A DNA stretch of 64,000 nt from Periconia sp. R9002 (GCA_023627715.1 JAMAHW010000110.1:48524-112523); one strand, 5' to 3'; shown: positions 11,114-23,408, counted from the stretch's first letter. The notes: a model not told the origin generated them from the sequence alone. Made by a program: numbers and translations.

Positions 11114-11898
11114 GTGGGGGGCGGGTGGTGGAGAGGTGTGGAGGGCGTGCGTGGGTTAGCGACGCTCGCGTGGTACGGGTGTGCAGTACGACTTTGGTGT
11201 GTGTGTTTCTTTGTTTTGGGGAGAAGAGTACACAGTGGTGTGGGGATGGGTCCCTAGTGTTAGAAGTTGGGACTGGGCGATGCAAGCACAACGGCGTGGC
11301 CGAAGTCGTGTGTGAGAGCGTACACGACCGTTAAATTGGGAGCATGGGGAGGAGTGGATGTACGTTTCAAATGTTATGCTTTGTTCTGGGAAATGGCGCA
11401 CAGCGGCGTATTTGTGTGGAACACATGTAACCTTGTTTATCGAATTTATTTGGCTATGTTTTTCAACATTCTTGCAAACTAGTTTAACCTGGGGACTCCC
11501 TTTCCGAATGCATACCAATCCCAAGCCCTCGGTTTTAGAAGATGTCTCAGGACTTTTGGTACGTCCTTCCTCTTTTGCGAGGAAAATGTGGAAACGGAGA
11601 GAGTAATTAATCGTACATGCACCGACCGACCGACCGACCAACCAACATTTGAACTTTGTTGTAGAACAGGGGGTGGGGAAAGAACGCCTCGCTAATCATA
11701 TGCATAGAAGACGACGAGGAAAATAGGGGAGAAAGAGAAAACCGCCGGTCATTCGGCGTGAAGTCTGCAATTTGGTGCAAACGATACAGGTATAAAAGGA
11801 ACCAAAGTGGGAATATAATGTTGAACCACGTGACGAAGGGGTATGATTAGGTAGGTAGAGATTTCGAAAAGGGAGAAACGAAAAAAATAGAGAAAACA
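11114..11898. other. Convergent intergenic region
   Basis: This gap lies between the 3' ends of the GH32-like and GT8 genes. It contains a short tandem repeat of ACCG/ACCA units at about 11621-11645. No gene, RNA or clear transposon is seen. Confidence 0.5.
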
Positions 11899-13017
11899 TC
11901 ATTTTACGATTGTATCTCTCATTTCAAAAAACCCCTCCATCCGCCACCGCCACGAAGTCATCATATCCTTCAACCGGTCATCCAAGGGATGCCACCACTT
12001 ATCGTGGATGCTCTTGACGCCGCCCTCGACATCCTCCCACCGCGGGAAATGGATGTTCCACGTATTCTCCAGCAACATCCAGGACATGGCGCCTTCGCGC
12101 CTGTGCGCGTAGTTGAGCAAGTTCTGCTCCTGCATGGCCGGGTTGAAGCGATCGGGGATGGCGAGGATAGAGAGGTAGTAGTCCAGCATCTCGATTGAGG
12201 GTTTGAAGACGAAGAAGCCAGCGTTGAAGTAGTTGTAGTTTGGGTAATCGTTGTTTTCGATCGAAGGGGGGAAGCCGTGCTCGGCCTTCATTTCCGTGAC
12301 GGCGGCGAAGGCGTAGGTGGGTGGGAGGGGGCGTTCATCGGGTTTGATGACGGGGTCGTCCGGGTGCGTTTTGTTGACCTGGGTTTCCTGGATGGCGACG
12401 GCCGGGTCGGTGAAGATGCCGTCGAGGGGCTGGGTGAGGATCGTGTCGCCGTCGAGCAGCGCGATGCGCTCGAACTGGGTGAGTTCCCAGATGCGGAGCT
12501 TGGTGAGGATGCCTTGCCAGTTTGCGACGTCGGTCTTGGCCCAGTCCGAGGTGATGGATTCGGCGACGACGACGAGGGCGCCGTCGCGCTTGAGGCGTTC
12601 GCGGAGTTCCAGTGGGACTTTGTCGGTGCAGAGGACGACGAAGGGGATGGTGGGGTCGCGGGAGCGGGTTTCGTTGGCGTAGAGGAGTTGGTAGGTCAGT
12701 GTTCGGACGGCGACGAAGTAGTGGTCGGTCACTTTGGCGTCTTCTTTGCCCGAGAGGAAAGTAGCGAAGGCGTATTTGGATTTTACATGGGATAGTTCTG
12801 GGTATTTTTCGTCTTTATGGGGTTTGGATTGGAAGTGGCTCTTTGCTTTGTGGGTGACCTGGCAAACGACGGTGTCTCTATTGGTATAACATGAGGAAGG
12901 CGGTGGGATATAGAGGAGGAGAGTGAAAACTATAACGACAGTAACGGCGAGGAATAGAAATTTGGTCCGGACGGATGAGCGACTCCATACCGGAGCAGAC
13001 TGTTGGTAGTATGCCAT
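11899..13017 (-). CDS. Glycosyltransferase family 8 (glycogenin/Gnt1-like), Golgi type II membrane protein
   Basis: A single-exon gene of 372 aa. Residues about 18-38 (TKFLFLAVTVVIVFTLLLY) form a signal anchor, so the catalytic domain should face the Golgi lumen. The domain starts near residue 80 (KYAFATFLSG), as in GT8 enzymes that move a sugar from a UDP-sugar donor. LTKLRIWELTQFERIALLDGDTI (given here as a position, about 172-194) contains the DxD metal-binding motif DGD. YFNAGFFVFKPS and QEQNLLNYAH match the later GT8 blocks. Glycogenin itself is cytosolic, so the membrane anchor argues for an N-acetylglucosaminyl- or other transferase acting on glycans. Donor and acceptor cannot be told from the sequence. 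Confidence 0.85.
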   Translation of the reverse strand: MAYYQQSAPVWSRSSVRTKFLFLAVTVVIVFTLLLYIPPPSSCYTNRDTVVCQVTHKAKSHFQSKPHKDEKYPELSHVKSKYAFATFLSGKEDAKVTDHYFVAVRTLTYQLLYANETRSRDPTIPFVVLCTDKVPLELRERLKRDGALVVVAESITSDWAKTDVANWQGILTKLRIWELTQFERIALLDGDTILTQPLDGIFTDPAVAIQETQVNKTHPDDPVIKPDERPLPPTYAFAAVTEMKAEHGFPPSIENNDYPNYNYFNAGFFVFKPSIEMLDYYLSILAIPDRFNPAMQEQNLLNYAHRREGAMSWMLLENTWNIHFPRWEDVEGGVKSIHDKWWHPLDDRLKDMMTSWRWRMEGFFEMRDTIVK

Positions 13018-14486
13018 GCCAGCTAGGGAGAAAGAAAGTTTTCAGACGCTGTGATTGTAGTGGGCGTGCAAAGTCTTTGACCACGAGCGGCCGCACACCA
13101 AGGTAATAAGACACAGACCGGAGTGGAGGGGATTCAACGAAAGTGGTCGTAAGACGTAAACTAAGAGTAAATAAAGAAAAATTCCTAGTCCCTAGGCAGC
13201 AGACACGATACCTAATGATAAGACATCCCAGACGGTAACCCTCGGATCATCAAGGCGCAGACACGCAAGCACTGTAACATTGCCTTTATCTCTCCCACCC
13301 CTACCCTCGAACGCCCAATCTCTTCTTGCCCCCCTAATCATGCGCCTTGCTAAGGCCAGCGTAGGATGAGGGACAGCACCACCCAAAACCGGAGCACGAT
13401 GCACCGAAACCAAAACCTCAGCTGCGCCTCTGGCTCACACAACAACAAACGGCTGAACATGCCCTACACGGGTATGACAAGGGCGCACGTTGCGCCACTA
13501 ACGGCTTGAATAATCATGACGATGAGCATAGCCCTAGACTAAGAACTGCTGAACCGGCGTAGGCAATTGTACGTACGTACATAAATTCGTTAGCACCCAC
13601 GCTTGACACGCATGACACGAAAGTGATTTTGCTCAAAACCTGTAAACGACTCGACTTGCTCCAACGTGCATCTATTGGCATTATGCTGTGGCGAATGGGG
13701 TGAAAACGGATAAGAGGTCTGGTGGCATTGACAATGGAATGGACGCACGCGGTGAGGAGATGGTATGATATCTCTGTAAGCTGAGCCCACTAACTCATTT
13801 AGGGTTAAGGTGTCGCCGCCACATTGGCTAAAGATTTTAGCTTAAATCTATTTCTGGCAATGTAGGGCGTAAGAAATCCGCGACGCGTAGTTTTGAACTA
13901 CACTGGGCAATAAATTACGATAAATCGAAGAGACCAAAAACGCCCGGGAACGGGAATGAAGCGAATCGAAACCCTGACTGGACTGGAGGGAATAAAGCCA
14001 GCGCTCCTAATCCGTTTTGGCGCTTACATCAGTCCAATAGCGACCACGAGAAATCAATATAAGCTCACATTAGCGGACCAGCGTCAAGCTTCAGCCGTTG
14101 CCAATAAATTTGCAAGGTACTTGATCAGACAACTTCATGGCGACATTTGGTGGGAAATTAGAGATGGCATTACTCAGTCGGTTTACGAAGTGGATTATCA
14201 ATCCCCTATCAGTATAACAGCCCTTGATTTCAGAGAAGAGCATAATGTCGATTCCTTCTTGGATCCTCATTTTTCAAGAGTAGAATTGTATCCGGCTGTC
14301 CGCGGATCCATGATGCAACGCCAGGTACCGAAATGGTCTGCTTAAACAGATAGATACGGTGTCCAGCAGAACCATCCACTTCAAATTCGCCATTTGAAAC
14401 GACACCACAATATGTTGTCTATTCATGTGATCAGAATGCCAGCGAAACAGCGAGGTCATTTCAAAACACGACGTCTGTCACATCGC
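13018..14486. other. Gene-poor gap upstream of the GT8 gene
   Basis: About 1.5 kb. It holds the presumed GT8 promoter next to 13018. A plus-strand ATG frame at 13956-14345 (129 codons) is the longest possible reading. It has no domain I recognise and no supporting splice context, so it is not called as a gene. No tRNA-like fold was noticed. Confidence 0.4.
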
Positions 14487-15083
14487 TTATGACCCATTTT
14501 CCACTTCTCCCGTCGCGGCCCCCACGTTCGGCGTACTAACACCGTCTGCGCTCTTCGCCGCTTCGACTTCAGCCGCAGTGGGATACTGAGGCACGTCGAC
14601 GATGACGCCAGGGTCTTTGCTTCGATTCGCAAGCATATCGGCACGTTTCTTTCCATGTACGTCAGCCATAGCACGTTAAAAGTAGCAAACGAGATGAAGA
14701 GTGTTTATGCATCCGATCGCCTGAACAGGCAATGCATGAAAAGATGCACGCACCTGTTTGACCTGTGCGCTCTCCTCTACGTTCCCTTCGCCAAGAAATT
14801 CCCGCTCAATCTCGCCTTCGACGTCCAGACCGGGACTCACGACCACACTGCCTTTGCGCTCTCTACCCAGGGCTGGCGCATCCTTGCTATCGGCAGCAGC
14901 TTTCCGACTTGCTTCTTCCGGGCTTGTGGGTATGCCGTCGAGCTCTACGGGAGCTGCGTTGATCGCAGGCGTGTTGGTGTCTATAAAGGGCGTTGAGGTA
15001 GCGACTGCTGTCGAGGTCTTGTCAGGGAAAGTCGTAGACTGGGTGGGATCGCTCGTGGGAGGGGACACGGGGGTTTCGGCCAT
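14487..15083 (-). CDS. Small conserved acidic protein of unknown function
   Basis: Exons on the minus strand are 15083-14754 and 14648-14487, giving 163 aa in frame with a phase-0 intron. I do not recognise a named family. The N-terminal two-thirds is Thr/Ser/Pro-rich and probably disordered. The central segment (GLDVEGEIEREFLGEGNVEE) and the stretch just after the splice (KRADMLANRSKDPGVIVD) look like the ordered, conserved part. There is no signal peptide or membrane segment. The agreement of frame, splice sites and composition on both sides of the intron is the main reason to call it a gene. Confidence 0.65.
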
Positions 15084-15742
15084 GATCTTCACAGAGCAGC
15101 GAGAGAGCGCGGTCAAGTCAAAGTGTAAAAAGGAAGCGGAATAGAAACAGAGAGAAATAGAGAAGGACAGAGAGAGACAGATGAGGGGTAGAGAAGCACC
15201 GAATCTTGCCTTGCAGAAGGTCGATCTTGTTGGTGTTGTTGCCTTGATACCTACCTAGGTAGTTATCAGCCTTCAGCTTCAGCCGCGCCCGACCCCTCGT
15301 GAGCCTGGCACCACATAAATAAAGCAAGCAAGGTGGAGCGGTCAAATATATCCCCGGCGGCGTAGTCAGCCACGGGGTAAAGACAAGGATCTAGCTACGC
15401 CGTTGACGTACATATGCCTGAAATCTACGCACCAAAGACGCCGAATCGTGCGAAAAGACGGCGCATGTTTGCAGCAGATGCATACAGTATGCTCAGTATG
15501 GAAGTTCACCTTGTAGCACGAGTTGTTCCTCAGGGTCCATGCAAAGTGGGGTATGTTACGTCAGATGGAAGCAGGGATCCACGGCCCGTTCCTGGCTTAA
15601 ACACCTTCGATGCCACAGCGGCTGCATGGTCCGTATCCATTATCATAACTATGCATCTCGTGCGACTGGCATTATTTTGGGATATCAATATCTACAAAAA
15701 CATACAAATACCACAAGTCCTATACCCGGCTGGTTGACTCTG
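15084..15742. other. Intergenic region between two minus-strand genes
   Basis: This 659-bp gap holds the presumed promoter of the small acidic protein gene and the 3' flank of the transcription factor gene. Purine-rich sequence at 15130-15190 lies just upstream of the small gene. Nothing else is supported. Confidence 0.45.
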
Positions 15743-18482
15743 TTAATTCGTCTTGGGCAGCATGAATCCCATCGCATAACCCGGACCAGAACCAGGCTTT
15801 GGATCCGGCCCACCCACCCCCATGAAAACTCCATCGCTCCCCGCAAAAGCATTTGCGTTATTCGGTTGTGTTGTGACAGGTGTGCTGTCCGCTAAACCGT
15901 TGCTCCCGTCAGTCTGCATCGGCATGGCTCCAAAGTCCATGGGAAAGAAGGCGTTGGCGGCATCCATGTTCTGGCCCTGAATATACGAGTCCCACGCATT
16001 CTGTGAGAAGCATGTTAGCACATAATAACATAAAATCGAGGAACATGGCACATACCCAATCTATATTATCCGTAGGGGGTAGATCTACATTCTGGAAGCC
16101 ATTGCCCGATCCGAACAAATGGGAGAATGGACTCTGTGCGTTCTCAGCACCGGTAGTAGTGGTTGCGGTAAACTGTGGATTTATATTGGTTGCTTGTTGC
16201 GGTACGGGATCGTTCAAAAGATTTGCTATCGATGCTGGATAGCGTGTCTCAAACATATTGGCTGAATTTGGTGTCATGCCACCACTGCTAAGCATCCCAA
16301 GTGTCATGGCGGCCGAGTGTTCAGGAGCCACATTGGAGTCGTCCATGGGACTAGGCGCCGGGTAAGTAGATGAAGCGGTCGGGTAGTCCCGCTGTTGTCG
16401 TTTTGTGGCGTGGTGCTCCTTCAATTGACCCAGCATCACAGTGAGTGTGGAGTGAGCCTTGTATGCCTCCATGGAGCCGTCCTTCAGACCGTCCCAAATG
16501 CTCACAGCTGTCTCAATGGCATCTATCATCTCATTCTGTCGTTCATCGTTCCACGAGAAATCTCCCGAAGGTGATCGGCCCTGTCGCTCGGAACGTGCTG
16601 TGTGGTACAGGTCGGAACATATGATCATAGCGGCCAGCAGGAAGTCAACTGTTGTAAGTGATGAGATGAACCATTTCACATTACGCAGTCTCCCGCCCAG
16701 TTGGCACTCGCGATGCAGAGTGGCTTGGTGCTGGAGCATAGTCATGGACGCGTCGATGACTGCTTTTCGTGAGTACATAAACCTCGGATTGACCCTCGAG
16801 ATAGCTAGGAACTTTCGATGAAGAGTTGCTATAATTTTCAGATATAACAAATCAAGCGTGAATCGCTGCTGAATGAGCGTGGATGGATCCCGTGCCGACT
16901 CATCCATACTGCGGATCTTGAGATGCGGAGAAATGCGATCGTGGAGCTCCCGTGTTTGGGAATCCAGATTCATGATTTCTTCGTAAGAAGCGCAGGTGAG
17001 AGATTCAGTCAATTCCACCGCTTCTCCAAGTTTGTAAATCAACCGCGTTCTGTTGATCAAGAACAGTGTCGGGGTCGCTTCATCTTCCGATCGTGACGGT
17101 GGCAACGTCTTCATATCTTCAAATAGCTCATCATCATAGATGTTTCGAGGAATTTCACTGTTAGTGTCGCGCGGTCGCACAACAGGAGGCATGCCAGCCT
17201 GCGCTGAGAATAAAAGATCCATAGAGCGAATTGCTGCCCAAACTCGCCGTCGCATCTCGGCCTGAAAGACGCTGATTCCTGGGTAAGGAGCTGCATCACG
17301 ATGGAGACCCATCCTCATAGCTAACCGCACTATGATGCCAGTGCTGATCAAGATACCAGCCTGCGAGTCCCGACTTCTCGCGTAGTCTGCATAGACGTGC
17401 AAAATGAGGGTTTCCAGCATGTTGGTGATGGGCGAGGTGATATCTGCCGCTGCCAAACATTGCGCTGTGAAATTTCGGTATTCGCTAGACATTGCCCATG
17501 ACTTCCCACGATACTCGGGAGGTTCGTCACTGGCCCGCGTGTAAGATTGCAATGCTATGCACATCATAGCAAACACCAAGCCCAACCAGATTACAGGCGT
17601 CTCGTTGGGATTCAGCCAGTGCTTGTCATACTGCTTCTGGAAGGTGGGACCATGTATGACATGGATTCCCGGGTCGTACGTATTGAAATAGCGTGAAACG
17701 AGAATATCGGCGGTGGCTTTTGAGGGGAAATTCGAGAGGAGTTCGGCGTGTGACATAGGACTCTGACCGCCAAAAAGGAAAGAGAGGCCGAGGTTACTGT
17801 CTTCTTGGTGAGCGGCTTTGTAGCGTTTCAGTTGCTCGTCAAATTGCTTCTTGTGTTCGGCAAAGTAATTCTTGACTTCGGAAAGTTCCCCAAGAATCGC
17901 ATACCAATGCGCTTCTGAAGCAAAGACAGCACGGTTGTTATCCACCTTCATGACACCAATGGACTTTGTCACATGCTCCACTTCGCTTTCGTCGCCAGCG
18001 TCCTCCTCGGGTATCGACTCTGGGCCGGTCATGTCATAGTGGTTGTCTTCGGAGCCGGCGCTCATGCTATGTGCAATGGCGGCTTGGGCAGCGGCAGGTC
18101 CTGCGCTCTGGGCGCCATTGGTCATCAATGAAAGAACAAGTCCTTCAAGGCGGTCAATGCGGTTTTGCATGTCATTTGGAGTGGTTGCAGAGCCCGTCGA
18201 GGAGGAGCTCTTCTTGCGGTTGCCTGGAGTAGCGTACGTACATGATGCCGTGTCTCCACGCTTGGTGCAGTTGTCGCATGGATGACCGCGATTGCATTTG
18301 AGCCTTGCAAAATCAGCGTCTGGTGTAAAACAGGAGGGGAATGGGTGGGCGGCCTACTTTCTGTGCCTGCAGGGCCCGCACGACAGCGGGACGCGATTGC
18401 GCTTTCGCACCACCCGGAACTGGGGGTCTGGCGGCGATTGGCCTGAATTGGACGACGTGGTTGAGGGCGGAGTGGGAGGCAT
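15743..18482 (-). CDS. Zn2Cys6 transcription factor with fungal_trans (MHR) domain
   Basis: Exons on the minus strand are 18482-18358, 18303-16056 and 16000-15743, giving 876 aa. The zinc cluster is at residues 35-63 with spacing C-x2-C-x6-C-x5-C-x2-C-x8-C, and it is split by the first intron. A short linker leads to MQNRIDRLEGLVLSLM, a coiled-coil dimer segment. The middle homology region spans about 230-560, including YFNTYDPGIHVIHGPTF, RLAMRMGLHRD and MRRRVWAAIRSMDL. The C-terminus is Gln/Asn/Ser-rich and ends in a likely acidic/hydrophobic activation tail. Such factors bind CGG triplets and regulate nutrient use, secondary metabolism or drug response. The target genes cannot be inferred here; no neighbouring pathway cluster is evident. 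Confidence 0.92.
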
Positions 18483-19992
18483 GGTGGTATATAGGTAGTT
18501 GTATCGCAGTCGTAGGTGCAGTCGGACTCGAAGACGGCGGTTGACAGCGATTTGGTGGGTTCAAGTTTGATGAGCGTGCTTCAAGCACAAAGGGTCGTGC
18601 GGGGTTAAGGGGTTAAGTCCGACAACAGTAGAGGTTGTGTGGCCTTGGCCTGGCAGTGTTTGCGGACGAAAGTGGCGATAAAGGAAGGATAACGCGCAAG
18701 TTATCGGGAGGTGAGTGGATGGAGGGTTGTAACAGTGTGCGGCGACTGGAATGAGGGGAGACGGATGGATGCACGGACAAACAAGTGCTGACACGACTAG
18801 TGAGGGTTGGTAAAAATGATGTCGTGTCCCGTTCCAGCAAAGGTTTGAAGAGATGAGCAGAAGAGGTCGAGTTGGTGGAGCACCTTGTGATCGCGGGCTG
18901 ACACGCCTTTATATAATTGTCTGGCTGCCTGCTTAAAGGAGGACGGATATCCCTTAGATCTGATCTGATCTGTTCCGTGTTATACAGTACCCAAGTACAC
19001 CTACTCGATTTGTCTTTTCTGTCTCCTCTCTCGCTTCCTCTAGTTATCCTTCCCTCTTGATCAGATCAGGACAGGTGGGGGCTTGGTCTGCCAACCGCTC
19101 TCCCCCTCCTTGCTTTCCTCAATTTTTTCACTCCTATCTGCTGCCCGCCTTGTCTACCAGACGTCTCGCTTCGTATGCAAAGGTACTAGGTGGGTATGAT
19201 GTGCCTGAAAGTCTTTTTCGCACGCGCGCAGTCAGACGACAAGAGACGATATACCGCAGCGACAAAAGCCACAGCTTCTGAAGGGTAGCGCCGCCAAATC
19301 GTCGATAATGACAATGCGCAGTACAAAACAAGCGCAGTGCAAGTCAAGTGCGCTTCACGATCGAGGGTTCAGGAGGGGTCGTGGCGCGGAGAGGAGGTTA
19401 TATTGAGAAGAGAAGATGCTTTCCTTCGCGCGGAGGGTAATGTAGGTACCTAAGCAGGTATATATATTTTAGTAGGCTACTTCACCGCCTTACTTGGGCA
19501 CGAGGCGGCTGGCGATGACCAGGCTCTTGGGCTCAAGCAATGGATTGACGCAACCACGAAAGGTTGGGACACGGAGAGTCAGTAAGGTACATGGAAGCAG
19601 TGGATAACAAGTCTGTCGGCGGACGGGTGTGTGATAGGTGAAAAAGTAGACAAGGGCGAGCAGCATACATGTACACTATAAGCGTGCATATCGCTGGCCG
19701 CCGCTCATCATCCTCGGTTCATGCCAAGCCTCGATTCGTCCACTCTCCATCGTGATATCGCCCTCTTTTCACATCAATCCTCCTCTCCCGCATCAGTCCA
19801 CTACGCACCATAATGCCGCTAACCCCAGCAATACCGCCTGCATCAATGACTCACACAGCTATGCGTCCGCATTTGCTTAGCTGATCATCGTGATCCAACC
19901 CTGCTGGTTCCTTCGGCGGGGTGACGTCCACACCCAAGCCACCCCTCACCCACTTTATCCGTTCATCTTCTTGCAATGTCTCCAACAGCAAA
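18483..19992. other. Long upstream region of the transcription factor gene
   Basis: About 1.5 kb lies between the transcription factor start and the stop of the AlkB gene, both on the minus strand. Much is pyrimidine- or purine-biased, and scattered short frames have no coding character. The length suggests a complex promoter or a long 5' leader. No RNA gene was recognised. Confidence 0.45.
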
Positions 19993-20934
19993 TCAATTGG
20001 CATTCTTCAAAGACCATGGCCTCATCTTCTTTTCTCCGGCATTCCACCTGTACGCCTCTCCATCCCCTACATTATACTGATAGTAGTTCTCCGTGCCCCC
20101 GCGTACCATGGCCTTCCTGAACGTGATATTGATTCTTCCCTGCTTCGCTTCATCCCCAGCCCTCTTCGGCACGCTATGTAACCAGCAACTCTGCGTTTTT
20201 CCTTTCATCAGGACCATGTCTCCGCTCCCAAGCGCCAGCTTGATCTGCTTTGGCTCGACCACTCCCTCCCCCGGCGGGATAGGCTTGTGCTTCATCAAAA
20301 AGTCACGCTTCGCTCCCAACGTAAACGATGCAATTGCCGGCAGAGGGCCCAGGAACCGCTCGTCGTCAGAGTGATACGATATGCTGTCCTGGCCATCGGC
20401 ATAGTAATTTACCAGCGCAAAGTTGAAGTTCTCCCCCGTAGCCCCTTCCGTCAAGTCCTTCAGAATCTGCAGACACTGAGGCAGTGGTCGTGGCTTGCAC
20501 TTATACCGCCCCTTATCCACCTCCTTCTCCGTCTTCGCATCAACCAAACTGCCGTCTTCCGTGAAACGACTCGTAGCATCCACGCCGAACACCGTTGTGA
20601 ATCGCGGCGTGTTGATGTTTGTCGTCACGCCACCCCGCTTGATGGTATATTGCACACGATAGAAGAACAGCTCCTGTCTCAGATACTCAAACATACCGTC
20701 CGCTATGGACCGAGGTATGTACGGCTGGTAATATACCATGTCTAGATCTTTTTCCTCGTTCATCACGTCCCCCTCTTCCGCGGGCGCGAATTGCAGCTGC
20801 TCTGCAAACGCCTCCGGGAGATGCGGGACAGCGAAAGGGTAAGTGGGATGTGTCGAGGTTTTCGTGTTGACTTCATATTTCGGTTTCTTGGGCGCCACTG
20901 GCTTGAAGAAGGAATCGAGTGCGCCTCTCTTCAT
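19993..20934 (-). CDS. AlkB-type 2-oxoglutarate/Fe(II) dioxygenase (ALKBH2/3-like DNA repair)
   Basis: A single-exon gene of 313 aa. It would oxidatively remove 1-methyladenine and 3-methylcytosine lesions from DNA. The Fe-binding triad is present: His and Asp in SISYHSDDERF (about 187) and His in SCWLHSVPKR (about 252). The 2-oxoglutarate Arg lies in RINITFRK. NYYADGQDSISYHSDDE and PRFTTVFG are family signatures. The open frame extends upstream to a TTG, but the first ATG gives the start MKRGALDSFFKP. This places a PCNA-interacting-peptide-like motif (RGALDSFF: hydrophobic, two spacers, two aromatics; Gln replaced by Arg) at the extreme N-terminus. A basic PKKPK follows and may be a nuclear signal. 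Family assignment is secure; the substrate class is inferred. Confidence 0.92.
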   Translation of the reverse strand: MKRGALDSFFKPVAPKKPKYEVNTKTSTHPTYPFAVPHLPEAFAEQLQFAPAEEGDVMNEEKDLDMVYYQPYIPRSIADGMFEYLRQELFFYRVQYTIKRGGVTTNINTPRFTTVFGVDATSRFTEDGSLVDAKTEKEVDKGRYKCKPRPLPQCLQILKDLTEGATGENFNFALVNYYADGQDSISYHSDDERFLGPLPAIASFTLGAKRDFLMKHKPIPPGEGVVEPKQIKLALGSGDMVLMKGKTQSCWLHSVPKRAGDEAKQGRINITFRKAMVRGGTENYYQYNVGDGEAYRWNAGEKKMRPWSLKNAN

Positions 20935-21734
20935 TATCAATGTTCTGTATGTGGCGAAGAGTCGGGATTCCAAGCTCTTTCGGTTGTATCTGCTGCCTGC
21001 CCTTTTTCCAGATGAGTAAAGAAAGTATTGCAGTGATGCGATTATCGAATGCTATCTTATAAGGTTTTTTGGTTGTGCTTTGCCCGCATGGATTATAACA
21101 TTCAATGTTGAAGTTTATAATCGTAAGGAACGAAGAACGCGTCCAGACAACTTCAACGTGCGCCAAGTCACGTGCATGACGACACCATTTATGTACACTA
21201 CATACCCACTACAAGCCTAAGGGAACGCTACTAGGCTGAACTCCAAAGAAACCTTGGCTCAAACGGTAAAATCTGGGGAGCCATTGATGACATCAACATT
21301 CGGATACGAGGACGCGGCAGAGATCAACGTCTCGAAATGCAGGCTCATGCATCGATCGCCGGCCGCAAAGGTTCTATACCTTTTGTCGATAAAAGACCCA
21401 GCTTTGCGAAATAAGACTGGCGTTACGAATACGGAAATACGATGTCTTGTCCATGCTTTTTAACGGTCTCGCGTGGTAGAACGATTGACTTCGTGTTGTT
21501 TATTCTCCGGGTACGAGAAAAAAAACAAGCATGATCTTCCTTCTCTTTGTTTCTCATTTTGGGGACTTGCAACACTGGCCCCTAACGTACACTTAGGATG
21601 CCTAGATGCTGCTAGTCGAGGATTGTTGATATTTGATGGGAATCGCGGAACGTTATGAATCACTGACGAAAACACCAAGTGTGCATGTCTACCTGCGTGT
21701 CACAAAGCATATTATATCCAACTACAAACACGCT
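20935..21734. other. Intergenic region upstream of the AlkB gene
   Basis: This 800-bp gap lies between the AlkB start and the GH28 stop, both on the minus strand. Short frames at 21254-21463 and 21460-21678 look random. No gene, RNA or repeat is supported. Confidence 0.45.
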
Positions 21735-23408
21735 CTAACAGCTCACTCCACGCACGCCACCCGGAGCCGTCCACTTACAGCTCGCCGTCCCTAAGCTCGT
21801 ACTATTCACCCCCGTGTACAGCGTGTAATTCTTATACTCGATGTTATAACACGGCTGGCGTTCCGAGCAGCTCACGCTCGCCGTCGTGTTTTTGCCATCG
21901 AGGTATCCTGTAAAGTTTACGAATGCTACGTTGTTGACCAACATGTTCGAGCTGTCGAGGATGGGTGTTAGGTTAGCGTGTGTATACATGTATAGATTGG
22001 TAAGGACCCGATCTTAGTGAATAATGAAAGAACGACTTACGTCCCAGCGAACGACCCATTATCGCCTGAGTTCTGAGTAATAACGCCTCCAGCCTTCGCG
22101 CCCTTTACCTTGAAATTGCTAAACAACCTGGGTCCGTGATATAAGAATCAGCCACCCATTCCAACTCTCTACAAAGGACAAACAAATATAGAAAAAAAAA
22201 GAAACTCACATGTTCCTCACCCCACCCCATCCCTTCCCCCTCGGCCGATAATCTGACTCGTAGTCGCGATCCCCACCCTGCACCAGCTCGCCCACCCACG
22301 TCTTGATATAGACGGCGTTTCCAATGGAGTTCTGCGCGCCGCCTTTAATGACGGTGGCGTCGTCGATGTGCACGTTCTCGACGGAAGCGTCCTCGAGGTA
22401 CTGGCCGAGCGACCCGATCGCGATGCCGTTGCCCGAGTGGCATGTCACGTTGCGGACGTGGATGTTGTAGCTGCGCGGCTTGATGGCGATGCAGTCGTCG
22501 CCGCCTTGGTAGACGAAGTTTGTGAGTTGGATGTTGCGCGCGTCCATTGTGTCTACGTATTCCAATTCAGCGAGGTGAGGAGAGTGAAAACCACAGTTTG
22601 GCCTGATATGGAGAGGACTGGTGGACGAGACTTACTGAACCCGTCGGTATTCTGCACCCAGTTGTATCCTTCCGGAGCTTCCGGACTCGTCGCATTCGTG
22701 TAGATGTTGTCAAACACCATGTTCGTCCCGTTCATGATGTTGATGCTCCACAGCTGCGGCTGGACCACGTAGAAGTTTTTGACCGTCACGTCAGACACGT
22801 TCCAAAACACGAACGGCATTGGTCTTCCCGGTCTAGTCGCTCCTGGAGTCTACATGGCGATGGAAGGAAAAACCATTCAGGTCAGCAAGTCGTTTCATCT
22901 CGTATGTGAGTGAGCTCCCGATATACGACCAGAGGCTTGATGGAGAGGAGGAGGAGAAACCTACCACAGGAGGGTCCCCTCTTTCGTCGTAATACCATCG
23001 CTGCCCGTTCCCATGTATACCACCCTTTCCATGGCCATCGATTCGGATATGATCACCCGTTAATACAAACCCCGCCGCATGATTCTGGAATTCACTATGG
23101 TACGAATTGTTACGCCAATAATCTAAATCCTCCGAAAACAACCACTCCCCTTGCCAGTCAATGTTCACATCATTCACTACGGGGTTCAGTCGAGAGTTGA
23201 TGTGGTATGTGTTGCCGGCTGGGAAGATTACGTCGCCGCCACGCCCGCAGGTTTCGAAGGCTTGGAGGATGGTGGGGACGTCGTCGGTTGCGTTTGTTTG
23301 GCCGGGGTAGACGGTGCAGGTTGATCGGCCGTTGTGAGTGCTTTGAGCAATATTTTGTGCGGTTACGAGGGTGAGGAAGAGGGAAGGTAAGAGGTCTGAT
23401 CGAGTCAT
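21735..23408 (-). CDS. Secreted GH28 exo-polygalacturonase (galacturan 1,4-alpha-galacturonidase type)
   Basis: Exons on the minus strand are 23408-22965, 22849-22636, 22552-22210, 22127-22041 and 21951-21735, giving 434 aa. The TTG upstream frame is dropped; the first ATG gives a signal peptide (MTRSDLLPSLFLTLVTA). GH28 catalytic motifs are NTDGF, QGGDDCIAIK and the final YIKTW in place of the endo-type RIK. The His-containing motif of endo-enzymes is SGNGIAIGSLGQY here, a form I associate with exo-acting galacturonidases. Many NxS/T sites fit a secreted glycoprotein. It should release galacturonic acid from the ends of pectin chains outside the cell. Endo-polygalacturonase is unlikely, because the protein is longer and the motif differs. 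Confidence 0.9.

Noticed and set aside
12277..12795. 172-codon plus-strand open frame over the GT8 gene
   Set aside because: Antisense to the GT8 catalytic domain; Gly/Asp/Val-rich composition without a domain.
13956..14345. 129-codon plus-strand ATG frame
   Set aside because: No domain, no splice partner and no neighbour context; could be chance in a 1.5-kb gap.
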